The notes under the pieces: model-generated
The model's input: only the letters and a program-made list of their open reading frames with translations
Database searches by the model: none
What the model was told of the DNA's origin: nothing
Assembly (NCBI GenBank): GCA_027604705.1
Contig: JADHYV010000002.1
Span: 310,001 to 374,000, forward strand
Length of the DNA stretch: 64,000 nucleotides
DNA from: Allomyces arbusculus
Lineage: Eukaryota; Blastocladiomycota; Blastocladiomycetes; Blastocladiales; Blastocladiaceae
Direction: 5' to 3'
Translations under genes and position numbers: made by a program
Shown: positions 21,215 through 32,900 of the stretch, piece by piece
How the letters are laid out: each line of letters opens with the position of its first letter
Numbering within the stretch: position 1 is the first letter of the stretch

Positions 21215-22136
21215 GGTCGAAATCGGGAACGGGTTGAGGCTCTGAGCGAGAGCACGCGCACGCCGTCGAGGCAGGTCGAGAGGGTGGCCGACGGGAGAGA
21301 ATCAAGTCGCGTCGGAACCGTCGGCAGTCCGTGACGGAACGTCGGCTCGGGTGCGGATCAGGGACGACGGAAGCGTGCCGGACACCGACAAGACGGATGA
21401 TACGAGCCGTCGTGCGAGAATTGACGGGCGGGAGCGAGGCAAGTCGGCGTGCCGCGGACGGAGGTCGGCACGGGCAAGTCGAGCGGAGGCACGCGCGCAC
21501 AGGCGCGTCAGTTTCGCGTTTGACAATCGAGAAGTCGGATCCGGCGTCGCGCCAGCGCGGCCGAGAAGGTGAGGTGGTGGTGGAGCAACGGTGCAGTGTG
21601 CGTGCCGCAGCCAAAGCAGCGCCGCAGTCGACGCGAGTCAGGCGCACGCAGACGAGTCCGGGAACTGAATGCGGCGAGTCGGGACCGCGTGCAACGAGAG
21701 GCAGGCGAGGCACTTGGTAATCGCGGAAAGTGAAAGGTCAGGGGCGGGGGCGGGGAGCGAGGGGGCGAGGCACACAGAGACGGCAGCGTCGCCACGGCGA
21801 GCAACACGCAGCGGGCGCGGCACACGGCAGCGCAGCGAGGATCTGGCGGATCCGGGGGGCCCGCAAAGTATTGCCGCGACTTGGACAGGGGCAGAACCGG
21901 CGCGCGAGAGTGGGGGCAAGGCGATGCAGATGTGGAGCGAGGACGACGACGTCGACTAGGCTGATCAGAAAATCAGAACACCGTGATTTGGGAGTGACGA
22001 AGCGTCCGACGCCTACTACCGCGCGCAGGATGCTTGTGCCGCTGCCCTGTCTCCCGTGCCCGAAACCATCGTCGACTCTCAACTGCACCCGCCATGGCGT
22101 CAAAATTCACTTGCACAGAAACCTCGTCCAGCGCCT
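21215..22136. other. Intergenic, upstream of the Golgi protein gene
   Basis: This GC-rich stretch of about 920 bp separates the Golgi protein start from the stop of the first AAA gene. Long open frames on the plus strand continue into the AAA gene and are its antisense shadow. No gene is supported here. Confidence 0.4.
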
Positions 22137-24849
22137 TCACAACGTGTCTCCGGCCTCCACCTCATCGGCGGCCACATCCCGAGCAGGGCCCTCGCGCAGC
22201 ACGGGCGCCGCGAACCCAAATGACCGGCGCCTACCAGCACCTCCATCCATCTCGGCCGCAAACTCGCGCAACCGGATTACACTCCCCATCTCGTCGGCGA
22301 CGCTTGGCCGGACCGCGTCCAATGCCATGACAAAGTGCCTCCACCGGAGCACGCGTCGTCCATGTGCGCCCATATCGACGACGGGAAATTCCGACTTCGA
22401 CGCACACGACTGGGCCTCGGCAACGAGCTCACGCACCGCCTCCATGGCCGCCGTCAAACAGACGTTCTTGATGTCGGACCCCGAGTACCCACGCAGTCGT
22501 GGAACCAAAAGGTCGCCGACGAGGTTGGGCGGGTCGAGCGTCTCGTCAGCCAAGAGCCGAACAAGCTGCGTGCGCTGCTCATCAGGCGTCGGCATATCCA
22601 CAAGCACGCGTCGTGAGAACCGGCGCAGGACCGCATCATCGAGATCAAATGGGCGGTTAGTCGTACCGACGACAATCACACCGGGCGTCGCCTTGATCCC
22701 GTCCCATTGCATACAAAACTCATTCAACAGGTCGCGCCGGTACCCTCCGCGATCAAAGTCGCGCTTGCAAAACAGCGCGTCCACCTCGTCCAAGAACACG
22801 ACGCACGGTGCCTTCGCCCGCGCCGTCTCAAAGAGACCCTTGATGAACTTTTCCGTCTGCCCGTGCGCCGCACGCTTCACGTCCGAAGGGTTCACGGCAA
22901 TAAAACACGCGCCCGCGTCCTTGGCCGTCGCGCGCGCGAGCATCGTCTTGCCTGTGCCCGGTGGGCCGTACATGAGCACGCCTGAGCACCCGGTCTTGGC
23001 GAGTACGCCGCGCTCAAACTCGTCGCGGTGCAAAATCGGCAACTGGATCAGCTCGTGCAACGCGCGCTTGGCCGCGTCGTGCCCAATCACGTCGTCCAGC
23101 CCGTCCTTGACATCGCCCGGCGCGACCACCTCATACGAAAAGTCGCCGTCGGTGAGCCTAGGTGCCGTCGTCGTCGGTTTCGGCAAAGCGGTCCCGAAAA
23201 GATCTTCAGCAACGCGTCGGACCGCTGCATGCACGGTAGCTCGCCACCCCGCGCGCCCGTGCAGGGAGAACGCCGACTCGAATAGCGCGATCGGCCAACA
23301 TAACCGGTCACACTCTTCACTGAGCGGGTGATGGAGCCCCTCCATGCTTTCCACGCCCCACGGCTCGTCGAGGTATGGCCGAATGTATCGGTCGATTGCG
23401 TCGTAGAACGTGGGTGCCAACTCCGGCGGCATCGAAATCGCACTGAGGAACCATTTCAGTGCCGCGGTTTGCGCCTCGGCGGTGAATTCAGGCAGCGACC
23501 GCGGGTGCGGTTGGTCGTGCGTGGGCGTGCGCAAGTGGACGGACCGCGTCGTCGTGAGTTTCTCGCGGTCAAACGGGTGGCCGTCGTACGCGTACTGGCG
23601 ACTTGGCTGCGTCGCATTGAAGAGGACGACGAATCCGGGCTGCCGTTGTGCGAGCTGGGACAGGAGTTGGAGCAGGACCTTGTACGTGAGTTGGCGGTGC
23701 CACGTGGACGTGAACAAACCCGCGTGGTGCACAAGCAGCGTCGCAGGACCGTGTTCGGCGAGCACATCGGTTTCAAATTGCCGTAGCCACTCGGCGAGCA
23801 CGATCTGGAGATTGTGTCGGTACCGGGCCTGGTCGTTGTGCCGCTGCCAGTCGTTGAACAGAAAGAATTCAGGGCCTTCGATGCCCAAGTGCAGGTCTGG
23901 TCGAGCGGGCAGAACGTTTCAGCAAACGATCACATAGAAGGGTGGGAGAGCCGGTGCCAGAAACGCTCGCGTGCATACCCGCATCATCAAGCTGCGCCCA
24001 CAAGGCACCAAACATATCAACCACATCGAGCAAGTATGTCGGTTGACCGAGCGCAGCCGCGACCTCGACAGCGTATGGGCTGTTGAACCACTTGAGCGCA
24101 AACTGCGTCGGGACATGGTCTGCGATCCCGCACAGGTCGCCATCGAGCCAGATCCGCCATCCGGCGAAATGCGGCCAGGACACACGCGAGCCCTCCCACT
24201 CGGGCAGTTGGCGTCTGTGCCACGCAACGTCGAGTGAGGTGGTCGAAATGGGCGAAGGGAACAGTCGCAACGTAATTCTCGACGGCGGGTTCCACGGCCG
24301 AGCGGAACCCAAGACCCGGCGCGACGCAAGCTCAGCCAACGCGCGCATTTTGGCCTTCGTCGCATGCACGCGCCATTCCGGAATCGCGCGACCGGGTGTC
24401 AACCGCGACCACAGCGTGCGCACGGACTGCAGCCGTTTCAATTTGGCCGCGGCGCGCATCTTCTTCCGGTAGTTGCGATCCCACACAAATGGGTCATGCA
24501 CGCCATCCGTATCAAGGTTATGGAGGGTAATCGATGGTGTTGACGGTAGCAGGTCCGACGGGTCGAGCAAGTCAAGGTCAATCGATGCTGCGGCCTCTTT
24601 TCCACGGCCAACAGCGCGCTCGGAATCAGCGACAGCATCAGCAGCAATCACGCCGGAGGCGTGGTTGGCGCCCGATGGGTGCGAGAGCCCGTCGTCGCTG
24701 GCCGCGCCGGACAGGGGGCGTCGTGACGAGGTGATGCCGGTGCGTAGACATGGCCGTGACCACGCGGCCGTATCGAGAGCGCGCGCGGTGGAGAAAATAG
24801 CCGCATACTGCGACTTCCAGACCGTGAACGTGCGGCGGCCAGCGAGCAT
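22137..24849 (-). CDS. Msp1/ATAD1-like AAA ATPase, copy 1 (altered pore loop)
   Basis: Exons 24849–23979 and 23896–22137 join across an 82-bp intron at phase 1 to give 876 aa. The Arg/Ser/Ala-rich N-terminus (MLAGRRTFTVWKSQ…) resembles a mitochondrial presequence. An unrecognised region of about 500 residues precedes one AAA domain: Walker A GPPGTGKT (about 601), Walker B VVFLDEVDAL, and Arg-finger segment LRRFSRRVLVDMP. Then comes a C-terminal RLREF-type helix. AAA sequence is closest to the Msp1/ATAD1 membrane-protein extractors. Pore loop 1, QYVGES in the neighbouring copy, here reads AAHGQT (about 630), so the aromatic residue that grips substrate is gone while the ATPase motifs remain. 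No transmembrane anchor is evident, unlike Msp1. It is a tandem paralogue of 25249–27915 with the same intron position. Confidence 0.85.
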
Positions 24850-25248
24850 GTTGGATTGTGTTCGAGCGTGACGGCGGGGGTACGCTCGCGCCGGCCTTGA
24901 GCGAGCTAAAGGTGCTTAATTTGCACCAAATGCAAGTGGTGATCGACAACCTGTGCTTGAACGACCGAACAGGAATTTTGCAGCGAGTTGGAAATCATTG
25001 ACATCGTTGTTCTACAAACGACATTGTCGTCCATGCGGGTTGCGGTGGATGTCGTGGTTTTGGCGAGAAAGCGCGTGGGCAGGTCAGGGGGTCGCGAGGG
25101 GTCGCTTGTACCGACCACCACCGCTCAACGCCAAGCGACCACCAAAAACGGCCAATGACGACCAAAGACGGCTACTGCCACCAAGACGGCAAGCCAAGCC
25201 TAATCCGACATAAAACGGACGTGCAAAACAGATGCCCATGTTCACCTG
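24850..25248. other. Intergenic between the two AAA genes
   Basis: This 399-bp spacer lies between tandem paralogues and must contain the promoter of copy 1 and the 3' flank of copy 2. Its middle is rich in CCA and CCG triplets. No gene is seen. Confidence 0.4.
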
Positions 25249-27915
25249 CTACTCGGCCACCGGCTTGCCGGCCGCGTTCCGCGCAACTTCATTCAAGATC
25301 GGCGCAAACCCAAACTGCCTCTGCCCCTTCGCCCCTCGCTCCGTCTCGGCAGCAAACTCGCGCAGCCGAATCAAACTGCCCATCTCATCCGACACGCTTG
25401 GCCTGACCTCGCTCAATGCCGTCAGGAAGTGCGACCACTTGAGCACGCGCGGCGCCGGCGTGATCGAGGGTTTCGTGGTTGCATCGGTATTGGCCGGCGC
25501 AGTGGTGATCGTTTCAGGTGCCGTCGACTTGGTCTCGGACGCGAGCTCGCGGACGGCCGCCATGGCCGCAGCCACGCACACGTTCTTGAGGTCCGACCCG
25601 GAATACCCGCGCACGCGCGGGATCAGGTCGTCGACAATGCTTGGCGGGTCGAGCGTCTCGTCCGCGAGCAACCGCACGATCTGCGCGCGCTGCTCCTCGG
25701 GTGTCGGCATATCTACAAGCACGCGGCGCGAAAACCGGCGCAGGACCGCATCGTCGAGATCGAACGGCCGGTTCGTCGTGCCGACGACAATAATCCCAGG
25801 CGACGACTTGATCCCGTCCCACTGCAGGCAAAACTCGTTTAGGATATCGCGGCGGTACCCCTGCCGGTCAAAGTCACGGTTGCTGAAAAGCGCATCGACC
25901 TCGTCCAAAAACAGCACGCACGGCGTGTTGGCGCGCGCCGTTTCAAAGAGACCCTTGATGTACTTCTCCGACTCGCCCACGTACTGATTGAACACGTCTG
26001 ACGGGTTCACGGAAATAAAGTGCGCGCCCGCGTCCTTGGCTGTCGCACGCGCGAGCATCGTCTTGCCCGTGCCCGGCGGGCCGTACATGAGCACGCCCGA
26101 GGACCCAGCCTTGGCGAGCACGCCGCGCTCAAACTGGTCGCGGAACTGGAGCGGGAGCTGGATCAGTGCGTGCAGCGCTTGCTTGGCGGCCACGTGGCCA
26201 ATCACATCGTCGAGTCCGTCCTTGACGTCGGCCGGGGACACGACTTCAAATTTCTGCGCCCCGGGCCCCATACGGCCAAACAGAGCGCTCGCGCCGCTGA
26301 TCGAAAACGTCTTGGGCCGCGCGGTGCCGCTGCGGGACCCCACGGTGGACGTGGCGACGCGTAGAACCTCCTTGGCCGCATCCACCTTCCACTCGGCGCG
26401 TGCCAAGTCTGACAGAGCGCCGCCGAGAATGACCATGGGCCAGTAATGCTTGGCAAACACGCCGCGCAGGCCCATGACGAGCAGCTCATCCGGGCGCTGG
26501 TTCTGCAAGAGTGGGCGCACGGCCGTCAGCGCCTCGTGGAACTCGGGCGCCAAGTCGGCGGGCGCGACCGTTTCCGAAATCCGGCCCAGGAAATCGGCCC
26601 ACGTCATGTACGACTTGAACGCGGCAACGACATTGGGGTCGGTCTCGACGGCGGGCGTCTGCTCGAGCCGGATCAGCGGCCACCGCTTAATCTCAAACTC
26701 GTCCATGTCGCGGTCACCGTCCTCGGCGTCGAGGTAGGCGTTGGAGACGGCGGTCATGTTGAAGAGAACGCGCACGTGCGCGTGCCGTGTCGTCAGGGCT
26801 TGCAGTTTGGCGTGCAGATGTTCAAGTAGATTGTAGGTTGTTGGGGTTCGGAAAAAGAGCGACGCGTGCTGGACGACCAGCGTTGTGGGGCCCTTGGTGA
26901 CGGCGTTGGTCTCGAACGCGACAAGCCATTGGTCGAGGGTGCGGCGCATGTTGCGTACGCGCTCAGTCTCCTCAAAGAGCTCGTCCTCGCAACCCATGAA
27001 GAAGACGTCGCCAATCTCGTCGGCAGCCGCGTCTATTCCGTACCGGGGTGGAAAACGAGTCAGTCGGCGCTCGCGGCAACCAGATCACAACTAGATCAAC
27101 AATGCCGGACACATACCGACGGGCCGCATCTGGGCGCGCACGGCGGCAAACAAGTCGGGCACGTTGAGCAAGTACGCTGGCTGACCGAGCAGCACGGCCA
27201 TTTCGACCGCGCGGCTGTTGGCCGGGTCGGCAATCGCGTCGCAGGTGGGCGGGTCGACCTTGTGCAAATCGCCGTCGATCCACAGCTGCCAATCGTCCAT
27301 GCCGAGTGCCAGGTATTCGAGCTCGGCCTGCCGCGGGAACCCCGAGGACTGTCGCACGTGGTCCAGGTCGAGCGGGACAATAGGCGACGGCACCAGCGGC
27401 ACGCTGACGAGTGCTGTACTGGATTTTTTGGCACTCGAGCTGGTGGTCGTGGTCGTGGCCGTGCTGGCATTGGTCGGTGTCCGTTTTCGGCCGCCCGACT
27501 TGTTCCCGGCCGGGGGCGGCTGGAGAGCATCGATGACGACACGTCCCAGTGGGAAGAGCTCCACGAAGTGCGCCGACGCGGCGGTCGTCGTGCCATCGCT
27601 GGCCACGGTGGTCGAAGAGGGTAACGTGGCGGATTCCGTGGGTCGTTCGGCGTCGCGCTCGGTACCGCTTGCTGCAGCGTCTTCCGAATGCATTGGCGCC
27701 GCCGCAGCAGTCGCTTCGGCGGCCGAGGCCGAGCTCCACCGACGAAATGGCGCAAGCGCGACAGGTACACGGGGAGCATTTGGAGCTGGCAGGCCATGAA
27801 CTTGTACACGTCGCACCATCGCTGCAGAAGACCTCCTCGTTGGGCTGCGACGCAGAGATCCGAGAAGGGCGCGAGATGCGGTCGGGGCGACGGAACGCGC
27901 GGATGGCGACAACAT
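25249..27915 (-). CDS. Msp1/ATAD1-like AAA ATPase, copy 2
   Basis: Exons 27915–27117 and 27032–25249 join across an 84-bp intron at phase 1, giving 860 aa. The start MLSPSARSVAPTASRALLGS is rich in Arg, Ser and Ala without acids, a likely mitochondrial targeting sequence. A Thr/Ser-rich low-complexity linker follows. The unrecognised N-terminal domain shared with copy 1 comes next (matching blocks DDWQLWIDGDL, PAYLLNVPDLF, LVVQHASLFF and VRVLFNMT). The AAA domain has Walker A GPPGTGKT (about 583), pore loop 1 FNQYVGESEK, Walker B VLFLDEVDALF, sensor VVGTTNRP and Arg fingers LRRFSRRVLVDMP. The family uses ATP to pull proteins from membranes or complexes. Predicted matrix or inner-mitochondrial location is inference. 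The intact pore loop suggests this is the substrate-threading member of the pair. Confidence 0.88.
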
Positions 27916-28474
27916 GATCGAGAATCGGTTTACAGACGGTTTCTGGCGGGTCGGCGGGCAACTGACGGAATAAACACGTCGAGAGCACGCTGCAGCAGGT
28001 TGGGCCGTCGTGCACTTGTTTGCTGTCGAAGAGTGCGGTTGTGCAGGACGTTGAGGGGAGCAAGAATGTTCCGGTTGAGCGAGCTGTGATGAGCAAAGGT
28101 CAACACGGCGCGGCCAGGCACTTGCCATGACGCGTGCTGAAAAGCAGGAAGACGTGGATGTGTCCTAGCCGACCACCAAGTCACAAGTCAGCCGCCGTCA
28201 CGCGACCAAGAAAACACTCCGGTCGCGCACCGTCGCCGCACTCGACGGCCACGCCGAAGACCACGACGACGACACGATCACGACGATCACGACCGCCTGC
28301 ACCACCGCGCCGCGCAGCACCTGCACCGTGTTCTTTCGCTGAACGCGCTCTCCAACGAACTTTTCGCCGCCGCGTCCGACCCTGCCCGACGTGCACCCGC
28401 AATCACTACCCACCCCGTGGACTGCAATCCGTCCCTGCTCGCCGCCGATCCACGTCACGCCCAACCTGCCCATC
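27916..28474. promoter_or_regulatory. Shared upstream region of AAA copy 2 and eIF2-alpha
   Basis: Divergent start codons at 27915 and 28475 leave 559 bp for both promoters and 5' UTRs. The part near 28200–28330 is rich in CGAC and CGACGA repeats. No gene is supported. Confidence 0.45.
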
Positions 28475-29401
28475 ATGACCGAACGCGTCAAGCTGCAATG
28501 CCGCATGTACGAGGCCAAGTTCCCCGAGGTCGACGAGCTCGTCATGGTGAACGTGCGCCAGATCCAGGAAATGGGCGCGATTGTGCACCTGCTCGAGTAC
28601 AACGACATTGAAGGCATGATCCTGCTCTCGGAGCTGTCGCGCCGGCGCATTCGCTCGATCCAAAAGCTGATTCGCGTGGGCCGCAACGAGATTGCGCTTG
28701 TCCTGCGTGTTGACAAGGAAAAGGGTTACATTGACCTGTCGAAGCGCCGTGTCGCGCCCGAGGACATTGCCAAGTGCGAGGAGAAGTTCAACAAGTCCAA
28801 GGCCGTGCACTCGATCATGCGCCACGTTGCCGAAAAGTGCGACGTCCCGCTCAACGAGCTCTACGAGCAGTTTGGCTGGCCGCTCTACAAGAAGTTCGGC
28901 CACGCCTACGAGGCCTTCAAGCTCGCGATTGCCGAGCCCGAAAAGGTCTTTGAGGGGCTCGAGATTGAACCCGCCATTTACGAGGAACTGATTGCCAACA
29001 TCAAGCGCCGCATGACGCCGCAGCCTGTCAAGATCCGCGCCGACGTCGAGGTCACTTGCTTCACCTACGAGGGCATTGACGCCATCAAGACGGCGTTGCA
29101 GACGTGCGAGTCCCAGTCGACCGACGATGTCCCGATCAAGGTGCGGCTCGTCGCGCCTCCACTTTACGTTATCACGACCACGACGCTCGACAAGAACGCC
29201 GGTATCGACAAGCTCGAGGCCGCGATCCAGGTCATGGCCGACACGATCGCCAAGTCGGGCGGCAGCGCCACGATCAAGATGAAGCCGCGCGCCGTCTCGG
29301 CGACCGACGAAAAGGAACTCGCCGAGCTCATGGAGCGCGTTGAACGCGAAAATGCCGAGGTCTCGGGCGACGACGACGACGAGGCTGAGGACGACGAGTA
29401 G
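28475..29401 (+). CDS. Translation initiation factor eIF2 subunit alpha
   Basis: A single exon encodes 308 aa, the usual length (yeast SUI2 is 304). The S1 RNA-binding domain starts near residue 15 (VDELVMVNVRQIQEMGAIV). The regulatory loop reads MILLSELSRRRIRSIQKLIR, with Ser55 (Ser51 in the usual numbering) intact as the target of eIF2 kinases such as Gcn2. The helical domain (KKFGHAYEAFKLAI) and the C-terminal alpha/beta domain (VKIRADVEVTCFTYEGIDAI) follow, ending in a short acidic tail. The protein is part of the eIF2 heterotrimer that brings initiator Met-tRNA to the 40S subunit. ATG 28475 was chosen because homologues begin about 10 residues before the FPEVDE motif; in-frame codons upstream look non-coding. 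Confidence 0.98.
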   Translation: MTERVKLQCRMYEAKFPEVDELVMVNVRQIQEMGAIVHLLEYNDIEGMILLSELSRRRIRSIQKLIRVGRNEIALVLRVDKEKGYIDLSKRRVAPEDIAKCEEKFNKSKAVHSIMRHVAEKCDVPLNELYEQFGWPLYKKFGHAYEAFKLAIAEPEKVFEGLEIEPAIYEELIANIKRRMTPQPVKIRADVEVTCFTYEGIDAIKTALQTCESQSTDDVPIKVRLVAPPLYVITTTTLDKNAGIDKLEAAIQVMADTIAKSGGSATIKMKPRAVSATDEKELAELMERVERENAEVSGDDDDEAEDDE

Positions 29402-29912
29402 GCGACGGCGTAACCGTGTTTCTGGTCGTGAATGCGAGGGCGTGGTGTGGTTTCCTCTTTTTTTCTCGTTTTTGTCTTGTCGCTTGCTCGTCGTCGTTCG
29501 GGCGCGGCCCCTTGCGCGGGGAATGCATCGATTTTTGCGCACCCCATCAAGCGCAATGCAGGCTCGAGGCTCACCGTGACTATGACCAGAGCAAGTCAGG
29601 ATCAGGAGCTCAAATTAGCCAGGAAGTCGACAAGCAACCACACTGTGAAAGCAGAGCATCAGTAAGGACGCAGTAGGTGCCAGAGAGCGAGGGGTGGAGA
29701 CGGGTCACGCTCACTCATGTGACTCGGACGCATTTCCATCCACCGTGCAGCTCCAAGCAGGATCACTTCCATCACCAAGCGCCAGCGACAAGCACCAGCG
29801 AGTCGGCGATTACAGCACGTCGGGCCAAGGACAGCAACGGCGAAGCTCCTCCACTCGCATCCAATCCGGCCACGCAACGTCCTCCCGCGCCTGGCTCGCC
29901 CACAACGCAATC
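29402..29912. other. Intergenic between eIF2-alpha and RRP12
   Basis: This interval holds the 3' flank of eIF2-alpha and the promoter side of RRP12, which are transcribed in the same direction. No gene is seen. Confidence 0.4.
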
Positions 29913-32900
29913 ATGGCGAATCAGCTGCAGAGGAAAATTCTGGACCTCCAGCAGTCCATTGACACGGTAGCGCATCAGCATGATCATCAATACTGTCAAT
30001 ATGAAAGCATCATGATGCTGACCGGGAATTTGGATCGTAGATCCTCGTTGCTAATGGGGTCACCGATGGCAATCCGATCGCTTTTCTTGGAGCGCTGTTG
30101 TCGTTCCTGGACCAGCATAAGGACCTCGAGGACGCCGAGGAGGAGCGCGCCGCGGGCGTCTACCTGCTCGCCGACCTGTGCGAAAAGTACAGCGAATTCT
30201 GGTTCAAAACACGCAGTATCAACGATACCTGACCACGGGAGCGTTGTTTAGGATCCAGCGCCCCATTCTCCGTGCCAAGCGCGACGTCCTCTTCACGCTG
30301 CTCTTGACAGTCCTGAGTCTCGACACGGAAATTGCAACGACAGTCCGCCACGTACGGTCTTGCTGTGCTGTCCTGATCCTGCCGGTTCCATCAAGATTCA
30401 CGTCGGAGTTCTCTAGACCACCAAATGCCTCGAAAAGATTCTGATCGCCATGGACGCGGGAGCGTGGTCGGAGCCATTGACCAAGACCGCGCTCGACGCC
30501 CTCGTCGCGCTGTCGATGGACGACCGTTCCGCGATCCGCCGCGCCGCGCACTTCGCCGTCCGCGGCGTTCTCGCGCACCCGCCTCCGCCGCAGCAGTTGC
30601 ACCCGGTGGCCAAGCATGTGGGCAGTTCGCTGCGCAAGCTGATTGCCGACCTGGCCTCGCACAACGACCTCGCATCGGTCGGTGCCCTCTTGACGCTCCT
30701 GCGCGGGATCATGGTGTACCTGCCCGACGTCGCTGTCGAGTCCCTCGTTGATACGCTCTTCCCCCTCCCGCGCGCCGGATCTGTCGACCTGACCCGCGCT
30801 GTCCTGCTCGTGTTTGGTGCCGCGCTCGCGCGCCCGACCATGGCGGGTGCGGGAGTGTGCGACTGGGACGCGACCAAGATCGCGGCGTTGCTCGATGCGC
30901 TCGTTCAGCTCAAGCCGCACTGGGACGACGCGGTGCTCGCTGACGCGTGGCTGAACGCGTTCACGGTCGGGCTCAAGGCGCTCGCTGTTCGCAACCCAGC
31001 GCTGTGCGCCGCGCGGTTGCACGAGGCGCTCGCCGTGCACCTGTTTCCGTTCCTGCAGGCGTCGGCCGCGGGTCCGCGCAATGTCACGGCCAATGTGGTC
31101 GCGGAACTGATTGCCGACTGTATTCCGGACGTGATGGTGCAGCAGGCGCTGGCCACGGTCGAGGCGCACGGCGGTGTGCCTGCAGCGCAGCGCGAAGTCC
31201 GTGCCGACCTCGAGCAAATTGTCGCTACGACCGAGCTCGGGCTGAGCGTGCGGTACAAGTCGGCGTGGCCGCAGGTGCTGCGCATCATGGCGGCGCTCGT
31301 GCGGCGGCTGCGCGGCGACGCGGCGGTGTTGATGCGCGGCACGCTCGAGCTTCTCGGCGATTTCCGTGACGAGCCCGAGTTCCCGCACAAGGCTGAGCTT
31401 GACGACGTGCTCTGCACGGCGATCGAGTACATGGGCCCGCAAAAGTTCCTGTCGGTGTTGCCACTCAACATTGAGCTCGCGGGCAAACCAAACGTCAAGG
31501 TCCGCACCTATTTACTCCCGCTCATGGTCGAGTCGGTGCAGCGCACCGAGCTCGCCTACTTCTCGCAGTACTTTATCCCGCTCGCGACGCACCTCGCCAA
31601 GCGCCGCGACGAGTACCGCGACAACGAAAAGGAAATGGAGGCCAAGGTGCACGAAGCGCTCTTCCGGCAGGTCTGGTCGCTGTTGCCCGGGTTCTGTACG
31701 TTCCCGACCGACCTCAAGGACGCGTTCCGGTCGATTGGGCCCACCATGGGCAACGCGTTGCGCGACGCACCCGACCTGCGCCCGTTGATTTGCACGTCGC
31801 TGCACCACCTGATCACCAAGAACCAGAAGATTGCGGCGCTCTCCGCGACACCCGATGAGGTGCCCGCGGAGCTGCGCGCGATTGGGTACACGCCCGACGT
31901 AGCCGCGACCAATGTGCGAGGCGTCGCCGTTTCAGCCAAGTACTTCCTCCCGCTGCTGTTCAACGTCTACAAGGAAATGCCTGCGCACACGCGCGGGTAC
32001 GTCGGGGACTTGATTTCGGCGTTTGTGCAAATTGCCGACGTGGACGTGCTCAGCACGCTCTACTCGCAAGTCATGGCGTCGTTGCAACAGGTCAACTTGG
32101 CCACGAGTTTGCAGGAGGCGTTGCTCGACTTGGCGCTGCTGCTGCTGCCGCGGCTCCCGCCGCGCGCCGTCGAGCCGCTGTTTGAACTGGTCCTGCAGGG
32201 GATGGCCTCGACACATCAAAAGAAATGCTACAAGATGCTGGCCAAGATGTCGACCATGGATAACGGCAAGGCCGTGCTCCGCGCCAAGCTCGACGTGCTC
32301 GAGGCGCGCGTGATTGCCGAGGACTCGCTCAAAACTGATGCGGGCGCGAAAAAAGAGCGGTTGCGGTTCCTGTGTGCGGTCGTGGACAACTTGCTCACGC
32401 CGTCGTCGGAGCTCATGGCGCGGTTGTTGCCGGAAGTCATTGAGTCGACCAAGGAGGTCAACAACAAGTGTCGGTCGCTGGCTAACGAGCTCGTCATTAA
32501 GCTCGGTGAGAAGATGCAGGAAAAGGAGAACGGTGATGGCGATAGCGACGATGCAGTCATGGCCGGTGCCGGCGACCACGGAATCGAGCGGTACATCAAG
32601 CTGATTGCCGCAGGTCTCGTCGCCACGTCGCCCATGTTCGTCTCGGCCACGATCCTTGTTTTGGTGCGCGTCGTCTACGAGTTCAAGGACCTCGTCGCTG
32701 ACAGTCTGCTGCAGGGTATGCTCGCGTCGGTTCTGCTGCTCATCAACTTGAACAATCGCGAGGTCGACCGCGCCATTTTCAAGCTCATCAAGGTCGTCAC
32801 GATTGCGTTCCCGAAGGACGTGGTCGAGCCACATTTGCCTGCGATCATCAACGGCGCGCTCAAGATGGGCGAGCAGCACGGGTCCGAGTTCAAGGTGGCC

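Noticed and set aside
21730-23331. 533-codon plus-strand open frame
   Set aside because: Most of it is antisense to the first AAA ATPase; composition (Ser, Arg, Thr, Pro) is typical of a shadow frame.
28406-29542. 378-codon minus-strand open frame opposite eIF2-alpha
   Set aside because: Antisense shadow of a highly conserved gene.
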